NCBI GenBank assembly: GCA_902515985.1
Contig: CABXWY010000004.1
Location: 1 to 64,000 of the forward strand
From: an uncultured Pelagibacteraceae bacterium
GTDB lineage: Bacteria > Pseudomonadota > Alphaproteobacteria > Pelagibacterales > Pelagibacteraceae
Direction of reading: 5' to 3'
DNA: 64,000 bases
Part shown: positions 10,814 to 21,934 of the stretch, piece by piece
Layout of the letters: each line of letters starts with the position of its first letter
Position numbering within the stretch: position 1 is the first letter of the stretch
Notes under the pieces: model-generated
Databases searched by the model: none
Seen by the model: the letters and a program-made list of their open reading frames with translations, nothing else
Told to the model about the DNA's origin: nothing
Made by a program: the position numbers and the translations under genes

Positions 10814-11272
10814 TTATTGTATTGTATCAGCCGGTATTACTTCAATTTTAATTTGAACCCGAACTTCTGCATGAAGATCTATTGTTGCTTTAAAGCTACC
10901 AAGTGTTTTAATATCATCTTTTAGTTGTATCATTGAAGGTTTAATTTCTAATTTGTCTTCATTTAAAATAATTTTAGAAATTTCGGTTGGTTTTACCGAT
11001 CCGTATAGTTCTTTATTTTCAGTGCTTAGTTTTTTAATTGTTAATTGTTTATTTTTTAGCTTTTCATAAATTTCTTTAGCCAACTTCTTTTTCTCTAAAT
11101 CTTTTTTATTTAGTTCTATTTTAATTTTATCAACTTCTTTTATATTTTCTTTTGATGCGAATAGTGCTTTTTTTTTTGCAATTAAAAAGTTTCTAGCATA
11201 TCCTCTTTTTACAGTAATAATTTCACCAATTGATCCCAACTTTTGGATATTTTCCAATAAAATTACTTTCAT
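10814..11272 (-). CDS. rplI: 50S ribosomal protein L9
   Basis: [30 protein letters not shown] signature. Confidence 0.97.
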   Translation of the reverse strand: MKVILLENIQKLGSIGEIITVKRGYARNFLIAKKKALFASKENIKEVDKIKIELNKKDLEKKKLAKEIYEKLKNKQLTIKKLSTENKELYGSVKPTEISKIILNEDKLEIKPSMIQLKDDIKTLGSFKATIDLHAEVRVQIKIEVIPADTIQ

Positions 11273-11541
11273 TATATTAATCCCAGGTTACGAGCTCTTT
11301 TAATTGAAACTGATAATTCTCTCTGTTTTTTTTGGCTCACATTTGTGATTCTTGAAGGTAAAATTTTACCATTTTCAGATATATATCTTTTAAGAAGCTT
11401 TATATTTTTATAATCAACTGCCGGCGCACCTTTTATAGATAGCGGACATTTTCTTTTAAATTTGTATTTGTTCGGCTGAAATATACTTAGCTTTGCAAAA
11501 TTGCTTTGTGATTTTTTTTTATTATTTCTTTTTTTTTGCAT
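11272..11541 (-). CDS. rpsR: 30S ribosomal protein S18
   Basis: [25 protein letters not shown]...RARNLGLI. Confidence 0.97.
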   Translation of the reverse strand: MQKKRNNKKKSQSNFAKLSIFQPNKYKFKRKCPLSIKGAPAVDYKNIKLLKRYISENGKILPSRITNVSQKKQRELSVSIKRARNLGLI

Positions 11542-11909
11542 TAAATCCTAGTTTTTTTCGTCAATGCATTTGTATCAACATCATCATTATCTTTACCAGA
11601 GAAATAGTTAGTTTCTAAATCAAAGTTTTTGACTTTTACAGTCATATATCTCAATAAATTTTTGTCCATACTTTCGCTTTTTTCTAAATCTAAAATTAAA
11701 CTGGTAGGGCCTTTTATTTTGAAATGAATATAATTACCCTTTTTGTTCTTATTAATCATATAAGATAAATTTAGCAGACCCCAATTTTGTGTCTGTATAA
11801 CCTCACCTTTATTCTTTGTAATTAAATTAGAATATTTCTCGGTTATCTGTTTTAAGTGGGTAACGCTTGTATCTTGCTTTGCAACGATTGTATGTTCGTA
11901 TAAGTTCAT
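11541..11909 (-). CDS. rpsF: 30S ribosomal protein S6
   Basis: [13 protein letters not shown]...; conserved rpsF-rpsR-rplI order. Confidence 0.95.
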   Translation of the reverse strand: MNLYEHTIVAKQDTSVTHLKQITEKYSNLITKNKGEVIQTQNWGLLNLSYMINKNKKGNYIHFKIKGPTSLILDLEKSESMDKNLLRYMTVKVKNFDLETNYFSGKDNDDVDTNALTKKTRI

Positions 11910-11985
11910 AAAAGTTATTTGTTAAAATTTGAGGATATACTATTATAATTCTTTAATTACAATATAAAAACTAAGATATATTTAT

Positions 11986-12924
11986 ATGTTTTCTTTAATA
12001 TTTCCCGGTCAAGGGTCCCAAACGGTGGGCATGTGTAAAGAATTATATAATAAATTTGATTTCATTAAATATACTTTTAAAAAAGCAGATGAAATATTAA
12101 ATTTTCCAATCTCAAATATAATATTGGAGGGACCAAGAGAAGAACTAGACCTGACAGAAAATACTCAACCAGCAATTTTTTTAGTTGGCTATTCGATCTT
12201 TTCCTTACTAACCAAAGAATTTAAATTTGACGATAATAAAACTATGTTTTTTGCTGGACATTCTTTGGGAGAATACACCGCATTAAGCTCAGCTGGATTT
12301 TTAAGTTTTGAAGATACATTAAGAATTTTAAGAATCAGAGGTAAAGCAATGCAATCATCAGTTCCAAAAGGGGAAGGAGGTATGATTGCGGTTCTTGGAT
12401 CCAAAATAGAGATTATAGAAAGTTTGTTAAAAGAAAATGAAACGAAATATGAGTGTTATATTGCAAATGACAATTCTGACGGTCAACTTGTTCTAAGTGG
12501 TATAAAAAAAGATTTAGAAAAATTTAGTCTGGATTTAAAAAAAAATTCTATAAAAAATATTATTTTACCTGTAAGTGCACCATTTCATTGCAAGTTAATG
12601 AATAAAGCCACAGAAATTATGAAAACTGAAATTGAAAAATTAAATTTTTTACCTTCAAAAAAGATTTTAATATCCAATGTTACAGGAAAAACAATGACAG
12701 AAACTTCTCTAATAAAAGATCTTTTAATTAAGCAAATTGAGAGCCGTGTTAAATGGAGGAATAGCATTAAATACATGATTGAAAAAGGTACAAAAAGTTT
12801 TATAGAAATTGGACCGGGAAAAGTATTATCAGGACTAGTAAAAAGAATTGATAAAACTGTAAAAGTTAGTGCAATAAATAATGAAGAAGATATAACTATA
12901 TTAAAAAATACTCATGGATTTTAA
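11986..12924 (+). CDS. fabD: Malonyl-CoA ACP transacylase
   Basis: FPGQGSQ, GHSLGEYTAL motif. Confidence 0.97.
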   Translation: MFSLIFPGQGSQTVGMCKELYNKFDFIKYTFKKADEILNFPISNIILEGPREELDLTENTQPAIFLVGYSIFSLLTKEFKFDDNKTMFFAGHSLGEYTALSSAGFLSFEDTLRILRIRGKAMQSSVPKGEGGMIAVLGSKIEIIESLLKENETKYECYIANDNSDGQLVLSGIKKDLEKFSLDLKKNSIKNIILPVSAPFHCKLMNKATEIMKTEIEKLNFLPSKKILISNVTGKTMTETSLIKDLLIKQIESRVKWRNSIKYMIEKGTKSFIEIGPGKVLSGLVKRIDKTVKVSAINNEEDITILKNTHGF

Positions 12925-13645
12925 AGGAAAAAAGATTTTAGTTACAGGAGCAACTGGAGGAATTGGTGGAGCAATAATTAAAAAATTTTTGTCCTTAAAT
13001 GCGTCAGTTTTAGGCACTGGTACAAACTCAGAAAAACTAGATTCGTTGAAAAAGGAGTTTCCCAATTTATTAACAGAGCAATTTAATATTTCTCAGCATG
13101 AGAAGATTGATGAATTTATCGATAAAGTTTTTTCAAATTTAGATGGAATAGATGTTTTAATTAATAATGCTGGAATAACTAAAGATAATTTATCTTTAAG
13201 AATGAAAAATGACGAATGGCAAAAAGTAATAGATGTAAACTTAACTTCAACATTTTATTTATGTAAATCTGCAATAAAAAAGATGTTAAAAAATAAATAT
13301 GGAAGGATTATAAATATTACTTCAATAGTTGGTCACACAGGCAATATTGGGCAGGGAAATTATTCTGCTTCTAAGGCAGGAGTTGTAGCAATGTCTAAAA
13401 GTTTAGCTATTGAGTATGCAAAAAAAAATATAACAGTAAATTGTATTTCTCCTGGATTTATAAAAACAAACATGACTGATAAAATATCTGAAAAATTTAA
13501 ATCTGAACTAATGTCAAAGATTCCCATGAACCGGTTAGGAAGTGGCGAAGATGTTTCAAATACAGTTGCTTTTTTATCCTCAGATGCTGCATCTTATATA
13601 ACTGGTGAAACAATACATGTTAATGGAGGCATGTATATGGCTTGA
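12914..13645 (+). CDS. fabG: 3-oxoacyl-ACP reductase
   Basis: SDR fold: TGATGGIG, NNAGITKD, YSASKAGV. Confidence 0.97.
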   Translation: MDFKGKKILVTGATGGIGGAIIKKFLSLNASVLGTGTNSEKLDSLKKEFPNLLTEQFNISQHEKIDEFIDKVFSNLDGIDVLINNAGITKDNLSLRMKNDEWQKVIDVNLTSTFYLCKSAIKKMLKNKYGRIINITSIVGHTGNIGQGNYSASKAGVVAMSKSLAIEYAKKNITVNCISPGFIKTNMTDKISEKFKSELMSKIPMNRLGSGEDVSNTVAFLSSDAASYITGETIHVNGGMYMA

Positions 13646-13692
13646 CAAAGTTAATTATTAATTTATAGACGAAATAAAACAAAAGGATTAAC

Positions 13693-13932
13693 ATGTCAGA
13701 AGAAGTTTCAAGTAAAGTAAAAAAAATTGTTGCAGACCATTTAGGGATAGAGGAAGCTAAAGTAACAGAAGAATCAAGTTTTATTGATGATTTAGGTGCA
13801 GATAGCTTAGACACAGTAGAACTTGTAATGGCCTTTGAAGAAGAGTTTGGATCAGAAATTTCCGATAGTGAAGCTGAAAAAATACTTACTGTTGGTGATG
13901 CAATTAAATTTATTGATAGCAAAAGTAATTAA
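13693..13932 (+). CDS. acpP: Acyl carrier protein
   Basis: [22 protein letters not shown]. Confidence 0.98.
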   Translation: MSEEVSSKVKKIVADHLGIEEAKVTEESSFIDDLGADSLDTVELVMAFEEEFGSEISDSEAEKILTVGDAIKFIDSKSN

Positions 13933-13943
13933 TTTTATAAAGG

Positions 13944-14579
13944 ATGTCTTTTAAGACAGATGGATCTGTATTTATATTTTCATCACCATCTGGAGCAGGC
14001 AAAACAACGCTAGTAAAATTAGTTTCTAAAAAAAAAAATTTTATAACCTCGATATCTCATACTACCAGAAAACCAAGAAGTAATGAGATCAATGGAAACG
14101 ATTATCATTTTGTAAGTAACGAAGAATTTCAAAATTTAATAAAACAAAAACAGTTTTTAGAATATGCCAAAGTATTTAATAATTATTATGGAACTTCAAA
14201 AAAACCTGTGATTAATAATCTATTAGATGGAAAAAATGTTTTGTTTGATATTGATTGGCAAGGAAGCAAGCAAATTAAAGCACAAAATATCAATTTTAAT
14301 ATTTTTTCATTTTTTGTGTTACCACCTAGTAGAGAAGTCTTACATAAAAGACTTTCTAATAGAGATATGAAAGATAAGTTAATCGCATCTGAACGTATGA
14401 AGGAATTTTATAAAGATATTAAACATTGGGTTGATTATGATTACGTAGTTATTAATGATGACCTTAAACAATGTCATAAAGAAATATCAGATGTAATTGA
14501 TAATGGGTTGTTATTAAAAAAAAAAATTTCGTATAATAAGGAAATAATAAAGAAACACGTTAAAAAATTAATTTCTTAG
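13944..14579 (+). CDS. gmk: Guanylate kinase
   Basis: [29 protein letters not shown]. Confidence 0.96.
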   Translation: MSFKTDGSVFIFSSPSGAGKTTLVKLVSKKKNFITSISHTTRKPRSNEINGNDYHFVSNEEFQNLIKQKQFLEYAKVFNNYYGTSKKPVINNLLDGKNVLFDIDWQGSKQIKAQNINFNIFSFFVLPPSREVLHKRLSNRDMKDKLIASERMKEFYKDIKHWVDYDYVVINDDLKQCHKEISDVIDNGLLLKKKISYNKEIIKKHVKKLIS

Positions 14580-15356
14580 TTTTTCAAGTTCTTGTGCTAA
14601 GTTAAAATAAGTTTCAGGTGTCAAGTTTTGTGGTCTTAAATTTAAGTCTAAATTAAGTTTATTAATAATTTTTAAATCATTTTCAAATAAATAAAAAAAT
14701 TGTTTCTTAATTTTCTTTCTTCTTTGATTAAAAAATATTCTTGTAATTTTTTCTAAAGATTTAGGATTTTGAAATTTAAAAACATTTTTTTTAAGTGTAA
14801 ATATCAATAACGAACTTTTAATTTTTGGTTTCGGATAAAATGCACTTTCACTTATATCAAATACTTTTTTAATATTAAATTTCCAACTACTTAAAATTGA
14901 CAATCTTCCATAGTTTGAACTATTTACATTTGCAATTATCCTATCTGCTAACTCTTTTTGAAACATAAATATTAACATTTTAAACTTAAAATTTTCAAAA
15001 TTAAAAATAAATTTTGTTAGTATTTGAGAGGATATATTATAAGGAAGATTTCCGAAAATAATTGAATTTTTTGTTAGTAAATCACTTTTAGAAAATTGCA
15101 ATATATCTTCATTAAAAATATGAAGCTTATTTTCAAATTTATTTTTTAAAACCTCAAATAATTTTTTATCTTTTTCAACTAAGTAAATTTTTTTTGGTTT
15201 TTTTTTTATAATAAATTCAGTTAAGTTCCCTGTGCCTGCTCCTATTTCTAAAATCTCATTTTCCTGGCTAATTGAAGTACAATTAACTATCTTTTTAATT
15301 ATATTTTCGTCAATTAAGAAATTTTGACCAAGTTTTTTTATTGGTTTTAAATTCAC
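14568..15356 (-). CDS. rsmA: 16S rRNA dimethyladenosine transferase
   Basis: [32 protein letters not shown]. Confidence 0.96.
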   Translation of the reverse strand: MNLKPIKKLGQNFLIDENIIKKIVNCTSISQENEILEIGAGTGNLTEFIIKKKPKKIYLVEKDKKLFEVLKNKFENKLHIFNEDILQFSKSDLLTKNSIIFGNLPYNISSQILTKFIFNFENFKFKMLIFMFQKELADRIIANVNSSNYGRLSILSSWKFNIKKVFDISESAFYPKPKIKSSLLIFTLKKNVFKFQNPKSLEKITRIFFNQRRKKIKKQFFYLFENDLKIINKLNLDLNLRPQNLTPETYFNLAQELEKLRN

Positions 15357-16333
15357 TTGATTTTTTTTGCGAATTCTAAAGTTTTTATTAGACTTTCTGG
15401 GCTCGATTTATCTTTACCTAGCATGTCAGTATTTGGTCCGTGATCTGGAGTTATTCTTAAAAAAGGAAGGCCTAAAGTAATATTAATTGCATCAAATCCA
15501 AAAATTGTTTTAATTGGTGTCAAAACTTGATCGTGATACATACCTACAATAACATCATATTTATTTAAATTGTTTTTTAAAAAAATCGTATCTGGTGGAT
15601 AAGGACCTGTAATATTTATTTTTTTCTTCTTAAGTAATTTTATAGCTGGGATTATTTTATTTTTTTCTTCTGAATATTTATCTGAACTTTCACAATGAGG
15701 ATTTAGACCAGTTATTGCAAACCTAGGGGTTTTGTTTAAGTGTTTTACATAGAAACTATTTATAGTACTCACATTAGTCACAATTTTTTTTACTGTAATT
15801 TTATTGAAAATTTTTTTTAGAGGAAAATGTGTTGTTATGGGACTAACTGATAGTCGTCTATTATAAATTAACATAACCTCTGGTTTTTTATTATCAATTT
15901 TAGAAGCAAAATATTCTGTCATGCCTGGGTATTTACCTTTTAAAAAGCTTCCCTTAGATATTGGACCGTTAATTAAAACTTTTGAAGATGTTTTTTTCAT
16001 TAAGATTATACCAATTTTACAACAATTTTGTATGTAGGTATTAGATTTTGAGGATATTTTATCAAAAGTTTTTTTGTGTTTGAAATTTACATTTATAACA
16101 TTTATTTGTTTGTTGTTAGCTTTATAGAAATTTAAATTATTTAAGTAAAACTCCTTTATTTTAAAGTTATACTTTAAAGCCTTCATTTGTTTAATAAGTA
16201 AACTTTTTGATGCTATCAGTATAATTGGATTAGTGATCCTTGTTATTGATTTTTTCTTTAACGATTTAAAAAATATTTCAAAAAAAATACTGTAGGGCTC
16301 ACCAGCTATTAAAATTAAAGGTTTATCTCTCAT
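15353..16333 (-). CDS. pdxA: 4-hydroxythreonine-4-phosphate dehydrogenase
   Basis: GLNPHCESSDKYSEE, YHDQVLTPIK, ITPDHGPN. Confidence 0.93.
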   Translation of the reverse strand: MRDKPLILIAGEPYSIFFEIFFKSLKKKSITRITNPIILIASKSLLIKQMKALKYNFKIKEFYLNNLNFYKANNKQINVINVNFKHKKTFDKISSKSNTYIQNCCKIGIILMKKTSSKVLINGPISKGSFLKGKYPGMTEYFASKIDNKKPEVMLIYNRRLSVSPITTHFPLKKIFNKITVKKIVTNVSTINSFYVKHLNKTPRFAITGLNPHCESSDKYSEEKNKIIPAIKLLKKKKINITGPYPPDTIFLKNNLNKYDVIVGMYHDQVLTPIKTIFGFDAINITLGLPFLRITPDHGPNTDMLGKDKSSPESLIKTLEFAKKIK

Positions 16334-17258
16334 TTATCTTGGTATTCAACTCAACTTTTTTAAAATATATTGATGAGAACTGGTTTAATTGTTTATTTCT
16401 TTCAAATAATATTGCTTTTTCAAACTCTTTTTCAAACGAAATTTCTTTTTTAACTTTTCTTTTATCTTTCAAAATTAAAATAAGCTTTCCTGCTGGTGCA
16501 TCTATTGGATTAGTAATTTCGCCTATATCGAGATTTTGAATTATTTGAATTATATTTTCAGAAAGTTGTGTTTTTTTTAACCAACCAATTTCACCTCCAG
16601 AGCCTGCGGTATTAGATAAACTATAAATAATAGCAGTATTTTCAAAGCCAACTTCATTAATACTTTTTCTTATTTTATCTATTTCGTCTTTTTCTGTACT
16701 TTTTGAAGTTGGAGAAAATAAAATTTCGGATAATTTATATTCTTCAATTTGATTATCTTCTTTATCAATTTTTAATTTCAAATTTTTTTTTATTTTATTG
16801 TTATTTATCGATAGTTTATTTTTATATTTTTCGTAAATTAGTCTATTCCAAAGGAGTTCGATCTCTATTTTTTTTTTAATAAATTCTTTACTTAAATTAG
16901 AGTTTAAAAGGAATTTATTAAAATCATCCTCATTACTAAAACCTAAAGAAGATATTAAATTTTCTAAATTTTGAAAAATCATTTCATCATTAAATCCAAA
17001 TTTGAAATACTTGGATATTTCTAATTCTTTTATTCTTTCTCTCAAAATAGATTTTGATGCATACACAACTAAATTCTTATCATCCATTTCTTCTAAATTT
17101 TTATTTATCAATTTTAAATATATAATCTCATTATTAATTTCGACACTAGTGATTGGAATATTGTCAACTGTATAAACAATAGAAACTTTTTCAGCATATA
17201 ATTTATCTGAATTTATTAAAGAAATTAGTAAGAAAAAAATTATATTAAATACTCTCAT
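16323..17258 (-). CDS. surA: SurA-like periplasmic chaperone / peptidylprolyl isomerase
   Basis: Signal peptide, rotamase-like domain (GGEIGWLKKTQLSE), position between lptD and pdxA. Confidence 0.8.
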   Translation of the reverse strand: MRVFNIIFFLLISLINSDKLYAEKVSIVYTVDNIPITSVEINNEIIYLKLINKNLEEMDDKNLVVYASKSILRERIKELEISKYFKFGFNDEMIFQNLENLISSLGFSNEDDFNKFLLNSNLSKEFIKKKIEIELLWNRLIYEKYKNKLSINNNKIKKNLKLKIDKEDNQIEEYKLSEILFSPTSKSTEKDEIDKIRKSINEVGFENTAIIYSLSNTAGSGGEIGWLKKTQLSENIIQIIQNLDIGEITNPIDAPAGKLILILKDKRKVKKEISFEKEFEKAILFERNKQLNQFSSIYFKKVELNTKINER

Positions 17259-19657
17259 TATTTATTAATATTGGTAGAGCTTATTTTTGAAAAAGGTACA
17301 ATAGTTAATGTAAATAATAATTCTTCTTCAGGATTGATTTCAGTATCATGATAAAAATTTTTGTTATACTCTAATGCAGCTTTTAAACAATCGTTTTCAT
17401 ATTGATAAACTAAGTTATAAAACTCTGTCATATCTAGTTCTCGATTTTCTCTAGTTGAGAAGCTTAAACTGTTATTTTCATCAAAAGAATACTTAGTCTC
17501 ATTTTTTATATAACTTTTAGTACCCACAACCCCTCTTTCTTCAAGATATTCAAAACTAGTTATAAAATTATTAACACTTAAAGTAGTGTTTAATAGATTG
17601 TAATTAAGTTTATTAAGATCGTTATCAGCAATAAAATCATATTCAAAAATTAAATTATTAAATAGATTAAACTTAACCTTGCCTATAATATCTGAGTACT
17701 TATTATTTAATGTACTGTTTAATGGTAAATCAGGATTTGCTTTATCTCTATAAACTTGAGTTAGATTAACAGATAATTTTTCTTTATTTTCTTTATCTCT
17801 AATTTTATATTCAAGTCCGGCCGTCAAAGATTGTCCACCCTCTACACCATCTGATAATGCGACCCTATTAAATGAGTTTATGTTAGTATTATTTAGTACC
17901 CTGTCTGTATTCGTCATATTTTTTGTATTATTAGGGCTAAACCTTATAGAAAATGTAGGTTTAAGAAATCTATCGTAAAGTGAGCCTTCTTTTTTTAATG
18001 GATAACTTAGAGAGTACATTAACTTTGTTAATAACTTTGTTTCTGTATTGCTCTCATTATTCGATCCAGTTCTATTTATCATATTTGGGTTTTTTAAAAG
18101 AACTTGTAAGTCTTTTACAATCCCAAAATCATCAAATTCTGTATCTGCATTATACATTAAGTCTGTAATTAGATTTGCTGTATACTTATTTGTTTGAAAT
18201 TGTTTTTGATAAAAATTTGATGACAATGTAAAAGATCCTGGAAAATTATTATTTTCAAATTGTTTGTTAAAATCAAGATCTGGATAAATATACTCGTATC
18301 TATCACTAGCAGGTTTTGTTAAATCTTCATAACTTTCTAATGTAACTGAAAGTGATGTGTCCTCATTATAAGTATCTAGTTTTACAAAGTTGTGCATTAA
18401 ATTTTGATTATCTATTAGTTCTGAAGGTGGGTTAAATTTTTTTAAGTATATATCGTTGGAAACTTGTTCCAAATTTATTTCTAAGTTTGTACTTTCAAAA
18501 AAATTATCTTTTAAACTAATTTTCGAATTTGAGAAAAAATGAGATTTTGAAGTCTCATTTTTATTACTCAGTTCTGAGGTAAACAATCCCAAATCCATAA
18601 TATGTTCTGAATTTTGTTCAACCTGTCTATACTCACCCTGGAGAAGAAGATTATTATCAGTGAAGATTCGTGGTTTAAACGTTAAATCTTTATTAACTGC
18701 CAAGACTTTAAAATATGGTACCAGTAGAGAGGTTCCAGTGTTTCCTGAATCTGATAGAGTTGGTATTAAAAACCCAGACTGTCTTTTGACTGATGGATCG
18801 GGATGAAAAAATCTTGGGAAGTAAAAAACAGGTTTATCATAAATTTGCAACCATGCATTTTTATAATTTATAATTTTTTTATTTTTGTCATGTATAATTT
18901 CCTCAGCAGATAATTCCCAAGGGGGACAGCTATCTTTCTTTTTACAAGTTGTAAAAACACCTTTAGAGATCTTGGATTCGTTAACATTTGAGGTTATAGT
19001 ATTTCCATATAATCTAGGGTCGTTATTAATATTCCCAAATGAATTTTTATTAAATATTATTTTTACATCTTTACCAAAAAATTGATCTTTATTTAGATTA
19101 CCAATAAAGTTATCCAAGAGTGTATTATTTCCTTGATTGTCTTTAATTAATACTTTTTTTGCTTTTATTAATTGATTTTCAGTAAAAAATTTAAATTCTT
19201 TTGATATTAGTTCATTATTAAAACTGTCTAATACTGATGTATTCTCATTTGAGCTAATAACACCTTTATTTCTATCAAAAATTAAATTTTTAGATTCTAT
19301 AAAATATTTATCGTTAATATTAATTTCAGTATATTTATCTGTAAATAATTTTTCATCTTTTTTGAAATATTTAACTTGATTTGTTTTAATATTAATGTTT
19401 CTTTTTTTATCTACTATAATAACATCGTCTTTTAAAATTAACTCTAATCTAATTTTATCATATTCAAACTCATTTCCCTCTAAAATTAAATCATCATCTG
19501 TTGTGATTTTTACATTTTTTTTTGATACTAATCTATTTCCTTCGTCAAGAATTTGAATTTCTTCTCCCTCGAAGTAGAATTCATCAGCAATTAAATCAAT
19601 TTGACATGTAAAAAAAACATATAAAAATAAAATTAAGTATTTAATATTTTTTGTCAT
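17258..19657 (-). CDS. lptD: LPS assembly protein LptD
   Basis: OstA-like N-terminus, beta-barrel C-terminus, ACW/PVFYFPRFFHPDP region, adjacent to lptG. Confidence 0.92.
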   Translation of the reverse strand: MTKNIKYLILFLYVFFTCQIDLIADEFYFEGEEIQILDEGNRLVSKKNVKITTDDDLILEGNEFEYDKIRLELILKDDVIIVDKKRNINIKTNQVKYFKKDEKLFTDKYTEININDKYFIESKNLIFDRNKGVISSNENTSVLDSFNNELISKEFKFFTENQLIKAKKVLIKDNQGNNTLLDNFIGNLNKDQFFGKDVKIIFNKNSFGNINNDPRLYGNTITSNVNESKISKGVFTTCKKKDSCPPWELSAEEIIHDKNKKIINYKNAWLQIYDKPVFYFPRFFHPDPSVKRQSGFLIPTLSDSGNTGTSLLVPYFKVLAVNKDLTFKPRIFTDNNLLLQGEYRQVEQNSEHIMDLGLFTSELSNKNETSKSHFFSNSKISLKDNFFESTNLEINLEQVSNDIYLKKFNPPSELIDNQNLMHNFVKLDTYNEDTSLSVTLESYEDLTKPASDRYEYIYPDLDFNKQFENNNFPGSFTLSSNFYQKQFQTNKYTANLITDLMYNADTEFDDFGIVKDLQVLLKNPNMINRTGSNNESNTETKLLTKLMYSLSYPLKKEGSLYDRFLKPTFSIRFSPNNTKNMTNTDRVLNNTNINSFNRVALSDGVEGGQSLTAGLEYKIRDKENKEKLSVNLTQVYRDKANPDLPLNSTLNNKYSDIIGKVKFNLFNNLIFEYDFIADNDLNKLNYNLLNTTLSVNNFITSFEYLEERGVVGTKSYIKNETKYSFDENNSLSFSTRENRELDMTEFYNLVYQYENDCLKAALEYNKNFYHDTEINPEEELLFTLTIVPFSKISSTNINK

Positions 19658-20733
19658 TTTTCATTTATTCTTACTAAACCGATAGCACAAAATAGTGATA
19701 TAATTATTAATGGCAACCAAATAGACATCACTTCTGGTAATTTTTCATTTTGTCCTAGCAAGGTTGAGAAATAGTTAATGTAATAAATAGTAACAGATAA
19801 AAGGACTCCAAGCACTATATGAAACAATTTTGATTTATTCCTTTTTATATTAAGCATTATCACAGATGCAAAGATAGTCATCACAGTGAGATATATAGGA
19901 TATGAAATTAGTTTTTGTATGTGGATATTAATATTAGTAAGCGAATATCCTAAATTAGCGTAACCTTTTTTTAATTTGTTTAATTCAACCATATTGAGAG
20001 ATGATAAATCAGAAAATAATTTGTTAATCTGTTCAGCATCAAAATTGCTTTTAAAAATTACATTTTCTCGAGTTTTAAGTCCTTGATTTATCCTTGAAAA
20101 ACTTCCTTTAACAATTAGCCATTCTTTTTTTTCTATATTTATCTCATCAGCTACAATATTTTTTACATTGGTGTAATCTTTCGAAAACTGATTAATTGTT
20201 ACTTGTTTTAAAATTTTCCCATCTATTTTTTCAGCATTAATGATATTGATGTAATCATCAATCTCGTCTTTAATCCATAAACCGTTCTCTGTAACTATAG
20301 CAAGATATTTATTATCGCCAGAATATTTGTTTTTCATCTCTAAATAAATGAATCTTAAATTGGATGATAAGTTATAAAATATAGTTATTAATATAAGAGA
20401 TATTATAAAAGAGCTTATGGATAAAATAAAAATTAATTTAATATTACTTAGACTTATTTTTTTAAAAATATCTAATTCTTCTTTATCCATTAATCTTACG
20501 AAAAGAAATTGTGTAGAGATAAAAAAAATAAATGGAAATGTTTCGTACACTATTGTTGGTGCAGTTAACAGAGTAAGTACTATAGGATATAAAGTGCTTA
20601 CTTCGATTTCTTTGAAAAAAGACACTTCCTCAAAAATATTTAATATTATTGCTAAAGAGAAAAAAATAAGGGATACATAAAATAAAGTTCTCCAATGAGA
20701 TCTAACCAGATATGATTGATAAACTTTTATCAT
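19654..20733 (-). CDS. lptG: LPS export permease LptG
   Basis: YjgP/YjgQ topology, position in lptF-lptG-lptD. Confidence 0.88.
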   Translation of the reverse strand: MIKVYQSYLVRSHWRTLFYVSLIFFSLAIILNIFEEVSFFKEIEVSTLYPIVLTLLTAPTIVYETFPFIFFISTQFLFVRLMDKEELDIFKKISLSNIKLIFILSISSFIISLILITIFYNLSSNLRFIYLEMKNKYSGDNKYLAIVTENGLWIKDEIDDYINIINAEKIDGKILKQVTINQFSKDYTNVKNIVADEINIEKKEWLIVKGSFSRINQGLKTRENVIFKSNFDAEQINKLFSDLSSLNMVELNKLKKGYANLGYSLTNINIHIQKLISYPIYLTVMTIFASVIMLNIKRNKSKLFHIVLGVLLSVTIYYINYFSTLLGQNEKLPEVMSIWLPLIIISLFCAIGLVRINEK

Positions 20734-21851
20734 AAATTCTCCCTTAGTCTTAAAATTAAAAAAAAGTAACTTACAGCAAATAAGATTATTGGTAATAAAG
20801 AGAAGATTAATGTAGAATTTATATCATAAATATATCTTGAAGATATCTCTGATAAAATAATAATAGATAAAACTATAAAAAATAAAATATATTGAAATTT
20901 TAAATATATAAAATTGTCTTTATTGTATAAGATTACAAGAGAAGATATTAATACAATTACTGGAATAAATAATGGTTTTATTCCTCTCTTAAAAGCTTCC
21001 TCAATTACATCACTATATGTTTCGTTGTTACATTTTAAAAAAGTTTTACCTAAATCGTAGTCTTTATTTATTTTTAATTTATATAAGCACAAAAATAATA
21101 TTTTTGTATTCGTCTCTTGAATCTTAGGGTAAATCGTTGTTTTAGTTTTATATTTAGATAAGTCAAATTCAGTTTTTTTAAAAGAAAAAGTTGTAATTTT
21201 TTTATTATCAACATCTATAAAATTTCCATCAAAAAGTTCTAAATGATTTTTTTGATTGTTAAAGACTAATTTTCCTTTTTTGGCATAAATTATTTGGGAT
21301 TGGTTATCATTTAAACTATCTTTAAGATAAATATTTTCTAAATCTCCATTTTTCTTTTTTTTTTCGACAAATATAGTGAGAGACTCGACAGCATCTATAA
21401 ATTTTTTCTCTTTTATTAAATTAGGAAAAAAATCAATATTTGAATTTCTTACAAATTCTCTGGCTTGATCTAAGGATGTTGGAACAATATATATATTAAG
21501 GATAAATTGTAGAATTAAAAAAAAAAAAGAAAATATTACTAGTGTATTTACAAATTTAATCTTTTTGATTCCTATATTCCAAAATATTAAGAGTTCATTT
21601 TTAACTTCGTATTTATTGATGACATAAAAAATTGTGATAAATACACAAAATGGCATGACTCTTGAGAAAATCTTTGGAAAATTAAGAATAGTTATTCCGA
21701 AGTACGTATAAATGCCATGACCATCCTCAGAGATATAGTCTAAAAAATTTACAGCTTGAACCACTAAAATTATTAAAGAAAGGCTAATAGAGGACAAAAA
21801 GAAAAATTTTGTCACATCCAGAATTAGCTTATTAAATATAATTTTTTTCAT
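20730..21851 (-). CDS. lptF: LPS export permease LptF
   Basis: YjgP/YjgQ family, PKIFSRVMPFCVFI. Confidence 0.88.
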   Translation of the reverse strand: MKKIIFNKLILDVTKFFFLSSISLSLIILVVQAVNFLDYISEDGHGIYTYFGITILNFPKIFSRVMPFCVFITIFYVINKYEVKNELLIFWNIGIKKIKFVNTLVIFSFFFLILQFILNIYIVPTSLDQAREFVRNSNIDFFPNLIKEKKFIDAVESLTIFVEKKKKNGDLENIYLKDSLNDNQSQIIYAKKGKLVFNNQKNHLELFDGNFIDVDNKKITTFSFKKTEFDLSKYKTKTTIYPKIQETNTKILFLCLYKLKINKDYDLGKTFLKCNNETYSDVIEEAFKRGIKPLFIPVIVLISSLVILYNKDNFIYLKFQYILFFIVLSIIILSEISSRYIYDINSTLIFSLLPIILFAVSYFFLILRLRENL

Positions 21852-21934
21852 TGAAATTCTTTAAATAAATATTTATATAATCAAAAAATTAAACTTATAG
21901 TTTAAATACAACCTAAAGTACATATTTATAAAAA

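Noticed and set aside
13620-13922. 100-aa ORF antisense to acpP
   Set aside because: Ser-rich complement of acpP codons
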